Part shown: positions 44,706-52,407 of the stretch, in pieces
Layout of the letters: each line of letters begins with the position of its first letter
Numbering within the stretch: position 1 is the first letter of the stretch
From: Capnocytophaga bilenii
GTDB lineage: Bacteria > Bacteroidota > Bacteroidia > Flavobacteriales > Flavobacteriaceae
Length of the DNA: 64,000 nt
Assembly: GCF_017565765.1 (NCBI RefSeq)
Contig: NZ_JAGDYP010000002.1
Span: 310,001 to 374,000 of the forward strand
Direction of reading: 5' to 3'
Position numbers and translations under genes: made by a program
The notes under the pieces: model-generated
What the model was told of the DNA's origin: nothing
What the model saw: the letters and a program-made list of their open reading frames with translations, nothing else
Database searches by the model: none

Positions 44706-44996
44706 TTAATTTACTTGTACTTTTTTCTTTACACCTTCTACAAACACTTTGGCAGGCTTGAATGAAGGTATGTTGTGTGCGGGTATTTTCAAGGTTGTAT
44801 TTTTAGAAATATTACGACCTGTTTTTTCTGCACGGGTTTTGATAATAAAGCTTCCAAAACCTCTTAAATACACGTTTTCTCCTTTTTCTAATGAGTTGAT
44901 TACCTCTTGCATAAAGTTCTCAACTGTTTGCTGAACTTCTGTTTTATCAAGACCCAGTTTTTCTGAAATCTTTGATACAATCTCTGCTTTTGTCAT
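44706..44996 (-). CDS. hup: HU-family DNA-binding protein
   Basis: A 96-residue histone-like protein. The start is ATG 44996 (MTKAEIVSKISEKLGL), since the -7 box lies at 45051-45058 and further upstream codons do not fit. The signature GFGSFIIKTRAEKTGRN followed by PAHNIPSFKPAKVF is typical of HU/IHF arms. It bends DNA in the nucleoid. First gene of the hup-small basic protein-rng group. Confidence 0.95.
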   Translation of the reverse strand: MTKAEIVSKISEKLGLDKTEVQQTVENFMQEVINSLEKGENVYLRGFGSFIIKTRAEKTGRNISKNTTLKIPAHNIPSFKPAKVFVEGVKKKVQVN

Positions 44997-45050
44997 AGTT
45001 ATATTTTTATATATGTATATTCGTCTGTGGCAAAATCTTTTTTCAGGGTG

Positions 45051-45058
45051 CAAAGATA
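45051..45058 (-). promoter_or_regulatory. -7 box of the HU operon
   Basis: TATCTTTG on the minus strand, 54 bases before the HU start, leaving a 45-50 base leader. Confidence 0.6.
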
Positions 45059-45153
45059 GTAATTAATTATTTAATAAACACTATGTTAGCATTTTTTTTT
45101 ATCTTTTTTATCCCTTTATTTTTTTCGAAACATCGTAAATGATTTATATTCAG

Positions 45154-46353
45154 TTATTTACAAAATTCCATCACCTCTGCAAAATCGTCCCAAAAGTTAG
45201 GATACGATTTGCTTACTACCTCCTTATCGGCTATCTCAAAGTCGGTTTTTAGTAATAAAGGGGCGAATGCCATTGCCATACGGTGGTCGTTATAGGTGCT
45301 GATACTCACCCCACTACCCAGCTGTGCCCCCGCTGCCAGTTCTAAACTGTCTTCTGTAATAGTTACCGCTGCTCCCAATTTTTCCATCTCGTTTTTCAGA
45401 GCCTGCAAACGGTCGGTTTCTTTTATTTTTAGGGTGTGCAAGCCTGTGAGGGTAGCCCCAATGCCCAAGCCTAAGCAAGTTACCGCAATGGTTTGCGCAA
45501 TATCGGGGGTGTTGTTTAGGTGTGCTGTGTAATGAGCGGTTGTAGGGGTGCTTACTTTTTCAATCACAAGGGTAGTTCCTTGAAAAATAGTGCGTACGCC
45601 CAGCGGGAGGTATAATTGCTGCAAAGCGCTGTCGCCCTGCAAGCTATCTTGTTTGAAGTGTGATAATTTTAGCTGAGTGCCCACTTGCGAAAGTGCCACG
45701 CAACTATACCAATACGATGCCGATGACCAATCCGATTCCACCTGCCAATGGTCGTGCAGCAGTTCATCGCAAGGCTTTACTATAATGGTGTGCTCATCTA
45801 CAAACTGCGCCACATTTTCGCCCAGCATATATTGCAGAAAACGCACCGTCATTTGCAAATATGGCAATGAGGTGATTTCGCCTGTGAGGTTCAGCGTCAG
45901 TCCTTTAGGTAATGAAGGGGCAATGAGCAGTAGTGCCGAAGCGTATTGGCTACTTACATCGCCGCGCAAGCTTACTTGGCTGCCTTTTAAGGCTCGCCCT
46001 CTGATGCGTAGTGGGGGGTATCCTTCGTTTTGGGTATAAGTAATATCAGCTCCCAATGCCCTGAGTGCCTCCACCAATACGCCTATAGGGCGTTCGCACA
46101 TTCGTTCAGAGCCCAATAAGGTAAGGTCTACCCCTCGCTGGGTAGCAAAATAAGCTGTAAGAAAACGCATTGCTGTTCCTGCGTGGTGTACATCAAATAG
46201 CGGACTCATATTGAGTAGTGCTTTTTGGAAGATGCGAGTGTCATCGGCAATAGCGAGGTTGCCGATAGTCATATCGGGGAAGAGTGCTTGCAACAGCAGT
46301 GCGCGGTTACTTTCCGACTTAGAGCCTGAAAGCAATAATGATAGAGTACTCAT
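45154..46353 (-). CDS. aroA: 3-phosphoshikimate 1-carboxyvinyltransferase (EPSP synthase)
   Basis: A 399-residue enzyme of the shikimate pathway, joining PEP to shikimate-3-phosphate. Signatures: SGSKSESNRALLLQAL at the start, HAGTAMRFLTAYF, GDVSSQYASALL, and KETDRLQALKNEMEKLGA plus YNDHRMAMAFAP near the end. It is shorter than the 425-430 typical size but has all domains. The start ATG 46353 follows a -7 box by 18 bases; upstream in-frame codons come from intergenic repeats. Confidence 0.94.
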   Translation of the reverse strand: MSTLSLLLSGSKSESNRALLLQALFPDMTIGNLAIADDTRIFQKALLNMSPLFDVHHAGTAMRFLTAYFATQRGVDLTLLGSERMCERPIGVLVEALRALGADITYTQNEGYPPLRIRGRALKGSQVSLRGDVSSQYASALLLIAPSLPKGLTLNLTGEITSLPYLQMTVRFLQYMLGENVAQFVDEHTIIVKPCDELLHDHWQVESDWSSASYWYSCVALSQVGTQLKLSHFKQDSLQGDSALQQLYLPLGVRTIFQGTTLVIEKVSTPTTAHYTAHLNNTPDIAQTIAVTCLGLGIGATLTGLHTLKIKETDRLQALKNEMEKLGAAVTITEDSLELAAGAQLGSGVSISTYNDHRMAMAFAPLLLKTDFEIADKEVVSKSYPNFWDDFAEVMEFCK

Positions 46354-46371
46354 ATTAATTATTTTGGAGTG

Positions 46372-46379
46372 CAAAGGTA
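46372..46379 (-). promoter_or_regulatory. -7 box of aroA
   Basis: TACCTTTG on the minus strand, 18 bases before ATG 46353. Confidence 0.65.
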
Positions 46380-46401
46380 ATAAATATTTTTGATATGACA
46401 C

Positions 46402-46590
46402 TTTATCCTTCGGTGCGAGCCGCACGGGCTTCACATACTCGGCTGCGCTTATCCTTCGTCACATACTCGGCTGCGCCAGCTCGGTGCGAGCCGCACAGGC
46501 TTTTATCCTTCGCTCAACCTTCGCTTATCCTTCGCTCATCCTTCGCTCAACCTTCGCTGAAGGTTCGGAGGAAGCTCGGAGGAAGCTCGG
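46402..46590. repeat. Inverted copy of the 11-nt repeat array with GCGAGCCGCAC elements
   Basis: Five 11-nt units (TATCCTTCGCT / CAACCTTCGCT types) at 46504-46558 are the reverse complement of the 12408 array. Two GCGAGCCGCAC motifs lie at 46415-46425 and 46485-46495, with CACATACTCGGCTGCG twice between them. A 12-nt GGAGGAAGCTCG repeat follows at about 46567-46590. Fills the aroA to tRNA spacer; no gene seen. Confidence 0.85.
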
Positions 46591-46686
46591 AGAAATAAGT
46601 GGAGGCAGGGGGTGTGTAGTTTGTACTTTTAAATGCTATAAATCAGCATATTACAATATGGAGGTTCGTTAAAATGAAAAAAAACA

Positions 46687-46716
46687 TTGTTATTTAAAAA
46701 ATATTTTATACTTTTG
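46687..46716 (+). promoter_or_regulatory. Promoter of tRNA-Arg and the HU/SPOR gene
   Basis: TTG (46687-46689), 19 bases, TACTTTTG (46709-46716), about 22 bases before the tRNA 5' end. Confidence 0.65.
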
Positions 46717-46738
46717 CAGCAAATTTTCTGAGAAAGAA

Positions 46739-46810
46739 GGTCTTGTAGTTCAACGGATAGAATAGAAGTTTCCTAAACTTTAGATCCAAGTTCGATTCTT
46801 GGCAAGACCA
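46739..46810 (+). tRNA. tRNA-Arg (anticodon CCU)
   Basis: A 72-base cloverleaf: acceptor GGTCTTG/CAAGACC, D stem GTTC/GAAT, anticodon stem GAAGT/ACTTT with loop TTCCTAA (anticodon CCT), variable AGAT, T arm CCAAG-TTCGATT-CTTGG and discriminator A. CCA is not encoded. Decodes AGG. Only 19 bases separate it from the next coding start, so they may share a transcript. Confidence 0.92.
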
Positions 46811-46829
46811 CATTACCTTATAACTTTTA

Positions 46830-48104
46830 TTGATGAAGGACTTAAACGTATACATAGAAGAATTACTATATAAAAGCCAATGTGTGATCATACCTCGCTT
46901 TGGTGCTTTTATATCCAATAGAAAATCGGCAACAATTGCCGATGACAAATCATTTGCCCCACCAAAACGCGAATTAACTTTTAACCCCAGCCTTAATTCT
47001 AATGACGGATTGCTCGTAAAATACGTATCGGAACAATCGGGCATAGACTATAACCTTGTTGAAGATTATATAAACCTTGCTGTAGATGGCTGGAAACGCA
47101 TTTTACAACAAAATCAGCCATTGGTGCTGGATAAAATAGGCACTTTGCAACAAATAGGTGAAGGACGTGTTTCTTTCACCCCCGCAGATGATGTAAATTA
47201 TCTTACCGACTCGTTCGGTATGACTCCTTTTATACCTCACGAAATCCCTAATGCGAGTATGCAAACAAATGAAATAAAACCCACACTTAACCCTACCCAT
47301 ACCCTACCACCTGAAGAAGAAATGCCTTTGGTAGAAAGCCCAATCACTCAGGATCTTACTCCCGAAGTTCCTGCCGACAAAGGTAAAAAAGCTAAAAAAG
47401 AAAAAAGTAGCAAAGGCGGCTTTAAGCTACGCCCTTATGTGAAATATACTGCTGTAGCTGCTGTAGGGCTACTTATCTTGGCTTATGGGGCTTACCTTTT
47501 CTTTGGTGAAAAGATAACTAAAGAAGGAGGCGAGGCTGATAACCAATTTGTAGTAAATGACAGCTTGGTGCAAGAACGCCTCAACCAAAAACTGAGTGAG
47601 GCTGGGGTATTTACGCCTCCCATTACGATGCCTACTGTGCCTATGCCTGTAGAAAAAGTGAAAGTAAAAACAAGTACTAATGCAGCTGCTACCGAAACCA
47701 AGACTACTACGGCAAGTAGTGGTAGTACCGCATCGGCAGGTAGTAGCAATAGCGGTAGTAGTGCAGGAAGTACAGCATCAGCAGGTAGTAACAATAGCGC
47801 TAGTACTGCCGCTACAACAAATGGTGGCAAGGGCAGTAGCAGTAGCAACAGTGCTATGGCAAGCAAGAAATACCAAGTGATAGCAGGGGCTTTTAAAGAA
47901 GATAAAAATGCCCAAAAACGCGTGAAAGAACTGCATAAATTAGGCTATAAATCTGCTTTTGTATTGGGGACTAATGCTAAAGGATTGGTGCAAGTGAGCT
48001 ATGGTGGCTTTGATACTATGGACGAAGCTAAAGCACTGCAAACTGAGATTAAAAATAATAAAGAGAAAAAGAAACTTGACGGTGGGTGGATACTCACACA
48101 ATAA
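46830..48104 (+). CDS. HU-CCDC81 and SPOR domain membrane protein
   Basis: A 424-residue protein. Two N-terminal HU-like domains of the CCDC81 type (about 1-60 with IIPRFGAFISN, and 65-125 with LDKIGTLQQI) precede a Lys-rich stretch, one transmembrane helix (about 210-231), a Ser/Gly/Ala/Asn/Thr-rich linker with imperfect repeats (about 290-345) and a C-terminal SPOR domain (about 349-424, starting KYQVIAGAFKED) that binds denuded peptidoglycan. Likely acts at the septum, inner membrane to periplasm. Confidence 0.9.
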   Translation: MMKDLNVYIEELLYKSQCVIIPRFGAFISNRKSATIADDKSFAPPKRELTFNPSLNSNDGLLVKYVSEQSGIDYNLVEDYINLAVDGWKRILQQNQPLVLDKIGTLQQIGEGRVSFTPADDVNYLTDSFGMTPFIPHEIPNASMQTNEIKPTLNPTHTLPPEEEMPLVESPITQDLTPEVPADKGKKAKKEKSSKGGFKLRPYVKYTAVAAVGLLILAYGAYLFFGEKITKEGGEADNQFVVNDSLVQERLNQKLSEAGVFTPPITMPTVPMPVEKVKVKTSTNAAATETKTTTASSGSTASAGSSNSGSSAGSTASAGSNNSASTAATTNGGKGSSSSNSAMASKKYQVIAGAFKEDKNAQKRVKELHKLGYKSAFVLGTNAKGLVQVSYGGFDTMDEAKALQTEIKNNKEKKKLDGGWILTQ

Positions 48105-48106
48105 AT

Positions 48107-48634
48107 ATGGAAAAGAAAACACCTTCGGCATCACGCACTGTGATGACCGATTTGGTATTGCCTGGTGAAGCTAATCACCTAAACGCTATGTTTGGGGGCG
48201 AACTGCTTGCTCGTATGGATAGAGCAGCAAGTATTGCCTCGCAAAGGCATTCGGGCTGCGCTACAGTAACAGTATCAGTAAACCACGTAGCTTTTACCCA
48301 TAGTATTCCTGTGGGAAGTGTAGTAACTGTAGAGGCTGCGATATCACGAGCTTTCTCCAGCTCTATGGAAGTGTATATAGATGTGTGGATGGAAGATATG
48401 CACGGACAACGGCTAAAAGCTACTGAAGCTATATACTCATTTGTAGCGGTAGATCACAATGGAAAACCTGTGAAAGTACCCGAACTATTGCCTGAAACTC
48501 CCTTAGAGCACGAACGCTATCAGGGTGCCCTACAGCGTAGGCAACTTAGCCTAGTGATAGCAGGCAAAATGAGCCCTCACGATGCTACCGAACTAAAAGC
48601 ACTCTTCACCGAATTAGAAAGTGTAAAAGGCTAA
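48107..48634 (+). CDS. Acyl-CoA thioesterase (hotdog fold)
   Basis: A 175-residue protein of the BACH/YciA thioesterase group. Signatures: LPGEANHLNAMFGGELLARMD (with the catalytic Asn/Asp region), CATVTVSVNHVAFTHSIPVG and LKATEAIYSFVAVD. It hydrolyses acyl-CoAs to free acid and CoA. Start chosen at ATG 48107, two bases after the previous stop; a longer frame overlaps that gene. A C-terminal extension of about 50 residues resembles the flavobacterial version. Confidence 0.9.
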   Translation: MEKKTPSASRTVMTDLVLPGEANHLNAMFGGELLARMDRAASIASQRHSGCATVTVSVNHVAFTHSIPVGSVVTVEAAISRAFSSSMEVYIDVWMEDMHGQRLKATEAIYSFVAVDHNGKPVKVPELLPETPLEHERYQGALQRRQLSLVIAGKMSPHDATELKALFTELESVKG

Positions 48635-48645
48635 GAAATCATACA

Positions 48646-49293
48646 ATGACCCTATCGGAAGAAAACTATCTGAAAACCATTTTTCATCTGTACCAAGAGG
48701 AAAAAGAACCGGTATCTACCAATGCTATAGCCGAAAGATTGGCTACCAAACCATCATCGGTTACCGATATGATGAAAAAATTGGCTACCAAGAACCTTAT
48801 TAACTACCAAAAATACCAAGGTGTAACACTCACCGAACGCGGAATGAAAAAAGCGACACTTATCGTGCGCAAACACCGCCTTTGGGAAGTGTTTTTGGTA
48901 GAAAAACTTCATTTCTCTTGGGACGAAGTGCACGATATAGCCGAAGAACTTGAACACATACAATCGGAAGTACTTATTGATAGGCTTGATGCTTTTTTAG
49001 GTTCACCAGATAAAGACCCTCACGGCGACCCTATCCCCAACAAAGAAGGTGTATTTTACAACACTATTAAAACTTTGCTAAGTGAGCTTGACAACGGCGA
49101 TAGTGGTACTTGTGTGGCTGTGAAGAATACCTCAAAAGAATTCTTGGTGTATTTAAGCAAAATGGGCATTGCTTTAGGTAACGAAATAACAGTAGTGAGC
49201 AAAGAACCCTTTGATAATTCAATGACGATACGCATTAGTGATAAGATAATACAACTCTCGGCAATGGTGTGCCGTAATATCTACATCAATTAA
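48646..49293 (+). CDS. DtxR/MntR-family metal-dependent transcriptional regulator
   Basis: A 215-residue protein: N-terminal winged helix (about 1-65, SENYLKTIFHLYQ and KPSSVTDMMKKLATKNL), dimerisation domain with metal ligands (VEKLHFSWDEVHDIAEELEH; PHGDPIP) and a C-terminal FeoA/SH3-like domain (about 145-215). It would repress metal-uptake genes when Fe or Mn is bound. Lies in an operon-like group with a thioesterase and a DUF3298 gene; its targets cannot be read here. Confidence 0.92.
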   Translation: MTLSEENYLKTIFHLYQEEKEPVSTNAIAERLATKPSSVTDMMKKLATKNLINYQKYQGVTLTERGMKKATLIVRKHRLWEVFLVEKLHFSWDEVHDIAEELEHIQSEVLIDRLDAFLGSPDKDPHGDPIPNKEGVFYNTIKTLLSELDNGDSGTCVAVKNTSKEFLVYLSKMGIALGNEITVVSKEPFDNSMTIRISDKIIQLSAMVCRNIYIN

Positions 49294-49297
49294 AATT

Positions 49298-50068
49298 ATG
49301 AAGAAAGTATATATCATATTAGCAGCCCTGTTATTAATAGTAGCTACTTATTTTATCTATAAATATTACTTTGCAATCAATTTTGAAGAGGTAACTGTAG
49401 AACGTACTACCGAAAATTGCGAGGATAATTGTTTCTCTGTAAATCTTAACTACCTCAAATGTAAAGGAGCAAGCGAATTTGCTACTAACTTCAATAAAGA
49501 AATAGAACTGCAAATAGCTAATTTCTTACTCTGTAATGACGATGACTCATTGCAAATAGATGACGTGAGTATAGAAAAAGCTCTTGATAACTTTTTGAGT
49601 GATTATAACACCCTACACGAGCACTTTCCCAATATCCCTGCTTACGAGCTTACCCTCACCGATAGTATTATGTGGCAAAACGACAAGATGCTATCGCTCA
49701 TCTCAAACCGCTATTCTTTTACAGGGGGTACCGATGCTGTACAAAAAAAAGTGTACATAAACTTTGCTTTGGATAACGGTGAGGTAATCACCAATGAAAA
49801 CCTCTTCACCGATGAAGATAAAGTACTCGCAATAGCCGACAAATACTTCAGAATAGCACACGATACTGCCCAAGTAGAATCTCTTGATGGTAAGAGCTTT
49901 GACTTTGAAGACGGCAAATTCCGCTTGCCTAAAAGCATAGGCGTAGGTAAACAAGGCGTATTATTGTTTTATGAACCTTTTGAGATTGCGCCTTACTTAG
50001 ATGTACCTTTTGAGGTAGTTATACCAATGGAAGAGGTAGAAAAATACCTTACTTTTTCATCTAAATAA
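49298..50068 (+). CDS. DUF3298/DUF4163-domain membrane-anchored protein
   Basis: A 256-residue protein with an N-terminal anchor or signal helix (about 3-22), then a DUF4163-like segment and a C-terminal DUF3298 domain (YVNFALDNGEVITNENLF-like region to the end, with VLLFYEPFEIAPY). The same build occurs in RsiV-type anti-sigma factors and secreted proteins; here no sigma factor is adjacent. Four bases after the DtxR gene. Function unknown. Confidence 0.8.
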   Translation: MKKVYIILAALLLIVATYFIYKYYFAINFEEVTVERTTENCEDNCFSVNLNYLKCKGASEFATNFNKEIELQIANFLLCNDDDSLQIDDVSIEKALDNFLSDYNTLHEHFPNIPAYELTLTDSIMWQNDKMLSLISNRYSFTGGTDAVQKKVYINFALDNGEVITNENLFTDEDKVLAIADKYFRIAHDTAQVESLDGKSFDFEDGKFRLPKSIGVGKQGVLLFYEPFEIAPYLDVPFEVVIPMEEVEKYLTFSSK

Positions 50069-50080
50069 AAAACAATTCAC

Positions 50081-50785
50081 GTGGAAGAACAACTAAATGA
50101 CTTATATAACGAATTAACCAATTTAAACGAAGTAGAAGGACTACGCTTTTTGGCAGCTCAGTTTCCTGATGAGATAGTCTTCTCTACCAGCTTTGGGCTT
50201 GAAGACCAAGCTATTAGTCATTTGATACTCGCCAATGATATTCCTATAAAAATATTTACGTTGGAAACGGGACGTCTCTTTAGCGAGACCTATTCGGTAT
50301 GGGAAAGCACCAATGAGCGCTACCATACCCATATTATACCTTACTACCCCGAAGCTCAGGCAATAGAAAAACACGTAAAGGATAATGGTCCTATGGCTTT
50401 TTATCGCTCAGTAGCCTTGCGCAAGGAGTGTTGCCATATTAGGAAGGTAGAGCCGCTTACACGAGCTCTCAAAGGCAACAAAGTATGGGTAACAGGTATC
50501 CGTGCCGAGCAAAGCAACGCCCGCAAAGATTTACCCCTATTAGAGTGGGACGACACCTACAAGCTCTTCAAATACAATCCCCTCCTACATTGGACGTGGC
50601 AACAAACCAAAGATTTTGTTAAAACGCACAATATACCTTACAACGTGCTGCACGACAAAGGCTTTGTGAGTATAGGCTGTGCTCCTTGCACACGCGCTAT
50701 CAAAGAAGGTGAAGATTTCCGCGCAGGACGCTGGTGGTGGGAAAGCAATAGCAAAAAAGAATGCGGATTACACGAACATAAATAG
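50081..50785 (+). CDS. cysH: APS/PAPS reductase (CysH family)
   Basis: A 234-residue assimilatory sulfate reduction enzyme. It carries the SFGLEDQAISH region, KECCHIRKVEPL (Cys-Cys, about 116-117), VTGIRAEQSNAR, GCAPCTRA (C-x-x-C, about 200-204) and a C-terminal ECGLH. The Cys-Cys and C-x-x-C quartet implies a [4Fe-4S] cluster and points to adenylyl-sulfate rather than PAPS as substrate. GTG start at 50081. The other cys genes are outside the window. Confidence 0.93.
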   Translation: MEEQLNDLYNELTNLNEVEGLRFLAAQFPDEIVFSTSFGLEDQAISHLILANDIPIKIFTLETGRLFSETYSVWESTNERYHTHIIPYYPEAQAIEKHVKDNGPMAFYRSVALRKECCHIRKVEPLTRALKGNKVWVTGIRAEQSNARKDLPLLEWDDTYKLFKYNPLLHWTWQQTKDFVKTHNIPYNVLHDKGFVSIGCAPCTRAIKEGEDFRAGRWWWESNSKKECGLHEHK

Positions 50786-50793
50786 ATTATATC

Positions 50794-51300
50794 GTGAGAA
50801 ACTACCTCCTTTTTTGCCTTAAAGCTACTAATCAGCACGGGGTACATTCTCCTTTTATATTTAGTTTTGTAACCCAATGCTTGTATAACAAACACTTAGT
50901 AACCCCTGCCGATTTCCCACAAACCACTTCGCTTACTACAAAGCAGTATACTCTATTACTGAAAAGTATCCGTTACTTTCAGCCCAAGCATATATTTACC
51001 GATGAGCCTTTGCTGCAAGAAGCTATGACAGCTTCTGCCAACCTCAATACAACCCTGCAGCAAACCTTGTATGATTATCTCTTTATCAATGGCAATTACG
51101 CCTCGTACGAATCTTTTTTAGGTAATATGCATAACGATAGTGTGTTGGTTATCAATGGGCTACAGCAAAAAAGCCGCTATGCCCTTTGGCAACAGCTCAC
51201 TCAAAATCCTCAAGTTACTGCCTTTGTTGATGTCTATACACAAGGCTTTGTATTTATTCGTAAGGAACAACTACATCAAGGCTTTATGATAAGGTATTAA
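50794..51300 (+). CDS. Shortened methyltransferase-like protein
   Basis: A 168-residue protein starting with GTG. The N-terminus (FCLKATNQHGVHSPFIFSF) and C-terminus (HNDSVLVINGLQQ, VTAFVDVYTQGFVFIRKEQ) match a common flavobacterial SAM-methyltransferase family of about 230-250 residues. The segment that would bind SAM (E-L-G-T-S-x-G after the F-x-P-K-x-I strand) is missing; FQPKHIFTDEPLLQEAM takes its place. Probably an inactive or repurposed derivative. Eight bases after cysH; last gene before a terminator. Confidence 0.75.
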   Translation: MRNYLLFCLKATNQHGVHSPFIFSFVTQCLYNKHLVTPADFPQTTSLTTKQYTLLLKSIRYFQPKHIFTDEPLLQEAMTASANLNTTLQQTLYDYLFINGNYASYESFLGNMHNDSVLVINGLQQKSRYALWQQLTQNPQVTAFVDVYTQGFVFIRKEQLHQGFMIRY

Positions 51301-51308
51301 TACCATAT

Positions 51309-51356
51309 AAAAAAACTACCCGAAAAAGCTATAAAACTTTTTCGGGTAGTTTTTTA
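51309..51356. terminator. Bidirectional terminator
   Basis: 19-bp stem AAAAAACTACCCGAAAAAG with 8-base loop and T6, between the methyltransferase-like gene and the convergent deoxyhypusine-synthase-like gene. Confidence 0.9.
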
Positions 51357-51372
51357 TAGGCTTTTTAGCTAA

Positions 51373-52347
51373 CTATTTTCCTAATAAATAAGCAAAAATA
51401 AGCGGAGCTACGATTGTAGCGTCAGATTCTACTATAAATTTAGGAGTATTGACGTCCAATTTTCCCCAAGTAATTTTCTCATTAGGTACAGCTCCTGAAT
51501 ACGAACCGTAGCTAGTGGTTGAGTCTGAAATTTGGCAGAAATATGACCAGAAAGGCACATCTTCCCATTCCAAGTCTTGGTACATCATTGGTACAACACA
51601 GATAGGGAAATCACCCGCAATACCTCCACCTATTTGGAAGAAGCCAACCCCTTTACCACCTGAGTTTGCACGATACCATTCGGTGAGGTAAATCATATAT
51701 TCTATACCTGTTTTTACTGTCGAAGCCTTTAGGTTGCCTTTTATCACGTTGGCAGCAAAGATATTTCCTGTAGTAGAGTCTTCCCAGCCTGGGCATACAA
51801 TAGGCAAGTTTCTTTCAGCAGCTGCCAATATCCAAGAGTTTTTAGGGTCTATTTCGTAGTATTGTTCCAATACCCCCGATTTCACTACCTGATATAAATA
51901 TTCGTGAGGGAAGTAGCGTTCACCTTTGCTTTCAGCAGCGTGCCACACATCTTCCAAGTGTTTTTGCAAGCGGCGGAAAGCCTCTTCTTCAGGAATACAA
52001 GTATCTGTTACGCGGTTGTAGTGTCCTTCCAAAAGCTCCCATTCTTGTTGAGGTGTAAGGTCGCGGTAGTGAGGTACACGCTTGTAATGAGAGTGTGCCA
52101 CGAGGTTCATCACATCTTCCTCAAGGTTTGCACCAGTGCACGAAATAATATCTACTTTTCCAGCGCGTATCATTTCGGCAAGCGATATTCCCAGCTCGGC
52201 AGTACTCATAGCTCCTGCCAAAGCCACCAACATCTTTCCACCTTCAGTAAGGTGTGTTTCATACCCTTTTGCAGCATCCACTAAAGCTGCCGCATTAAAA
52301 TGCAAAAAGTTACTCTCAATAAACTGAGAGATAGGTCCTTTACTCAT
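51373..52347 (-). CDS. Deoxyhypusine synthase family protein
   Basis: A 324-residue protein of the deoxyhypusine/homospermidine synthase family, which transfers the aminobutyl group of spermidine using NAD. NAD-binding and fold segments SCTGANLEEDVMNL, PIVCPGWEDSTTGN and GFFQIGGGIAGDFPI are present, and the catalytic-lysine region reads ITWGKLDV (Lys about 295), so the active residue is conserved. Bacteria have no eIF5A, so the acceptor is unknown; homospermidine synthesis is one option. Monocistronic with its own promoter and terminator. Confidence 0.88.
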   Translation of the reverse strand: MSKGPISQFIESNFLHFNAAALVDAAKGYETHLTEGGKMLVALAGAMSTAELGISLAEMIRAGKVDIISCTGANLEEDVMNLVAHSHYKRVPHYRDLTPQQEWELLEGHYNRVTDTCIPEEEAFRRLQKHLEDVWHAAESKGERYFPHEYLYQVVKSGVLEQYYEIDPKNSWILAAAERNLPIVCPGWEDSTTGNIFAANVIKGNLKASTVKTGIEYMIYLTEWYRANSGGKGVGFFQIGGGIAGDFPICVVPMMYQDLEWEDVPFWSYFCQISDSTTSYGSYSGAVPNEKITWGKLDVNTPKFIVESDATIVAPLIFAYLLGK

Positions 52348-52370
52348 CTTATCAATTATTAATTAGGTTG

Positions 52371-52378
52371 CAAATATA
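52371..52378 (-). promoter_or_regulatory. -7 box of the deoxyhypusine-synthase-like gene
   Basis: TATATTTG on the minus strand, 23 bases before the ATG. Confidence 0.5.
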
Positions 52379-52407
52379 GTTATAAAATTTCAATATACCA
52401 AATCTTA

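Noticed and set aside
45154-46434. aroA extended upstream to 46434
   Set aside because: The added residues cross the -7 box and repeat DNA; the family N-terminus begins at 46353.
47492-47866. Leu/Ala-rich minus-strand frame opposite the SPOR linker
   Set aside because: It is the antisense of AGT/AGC serine codons, not a membrane protein gene.
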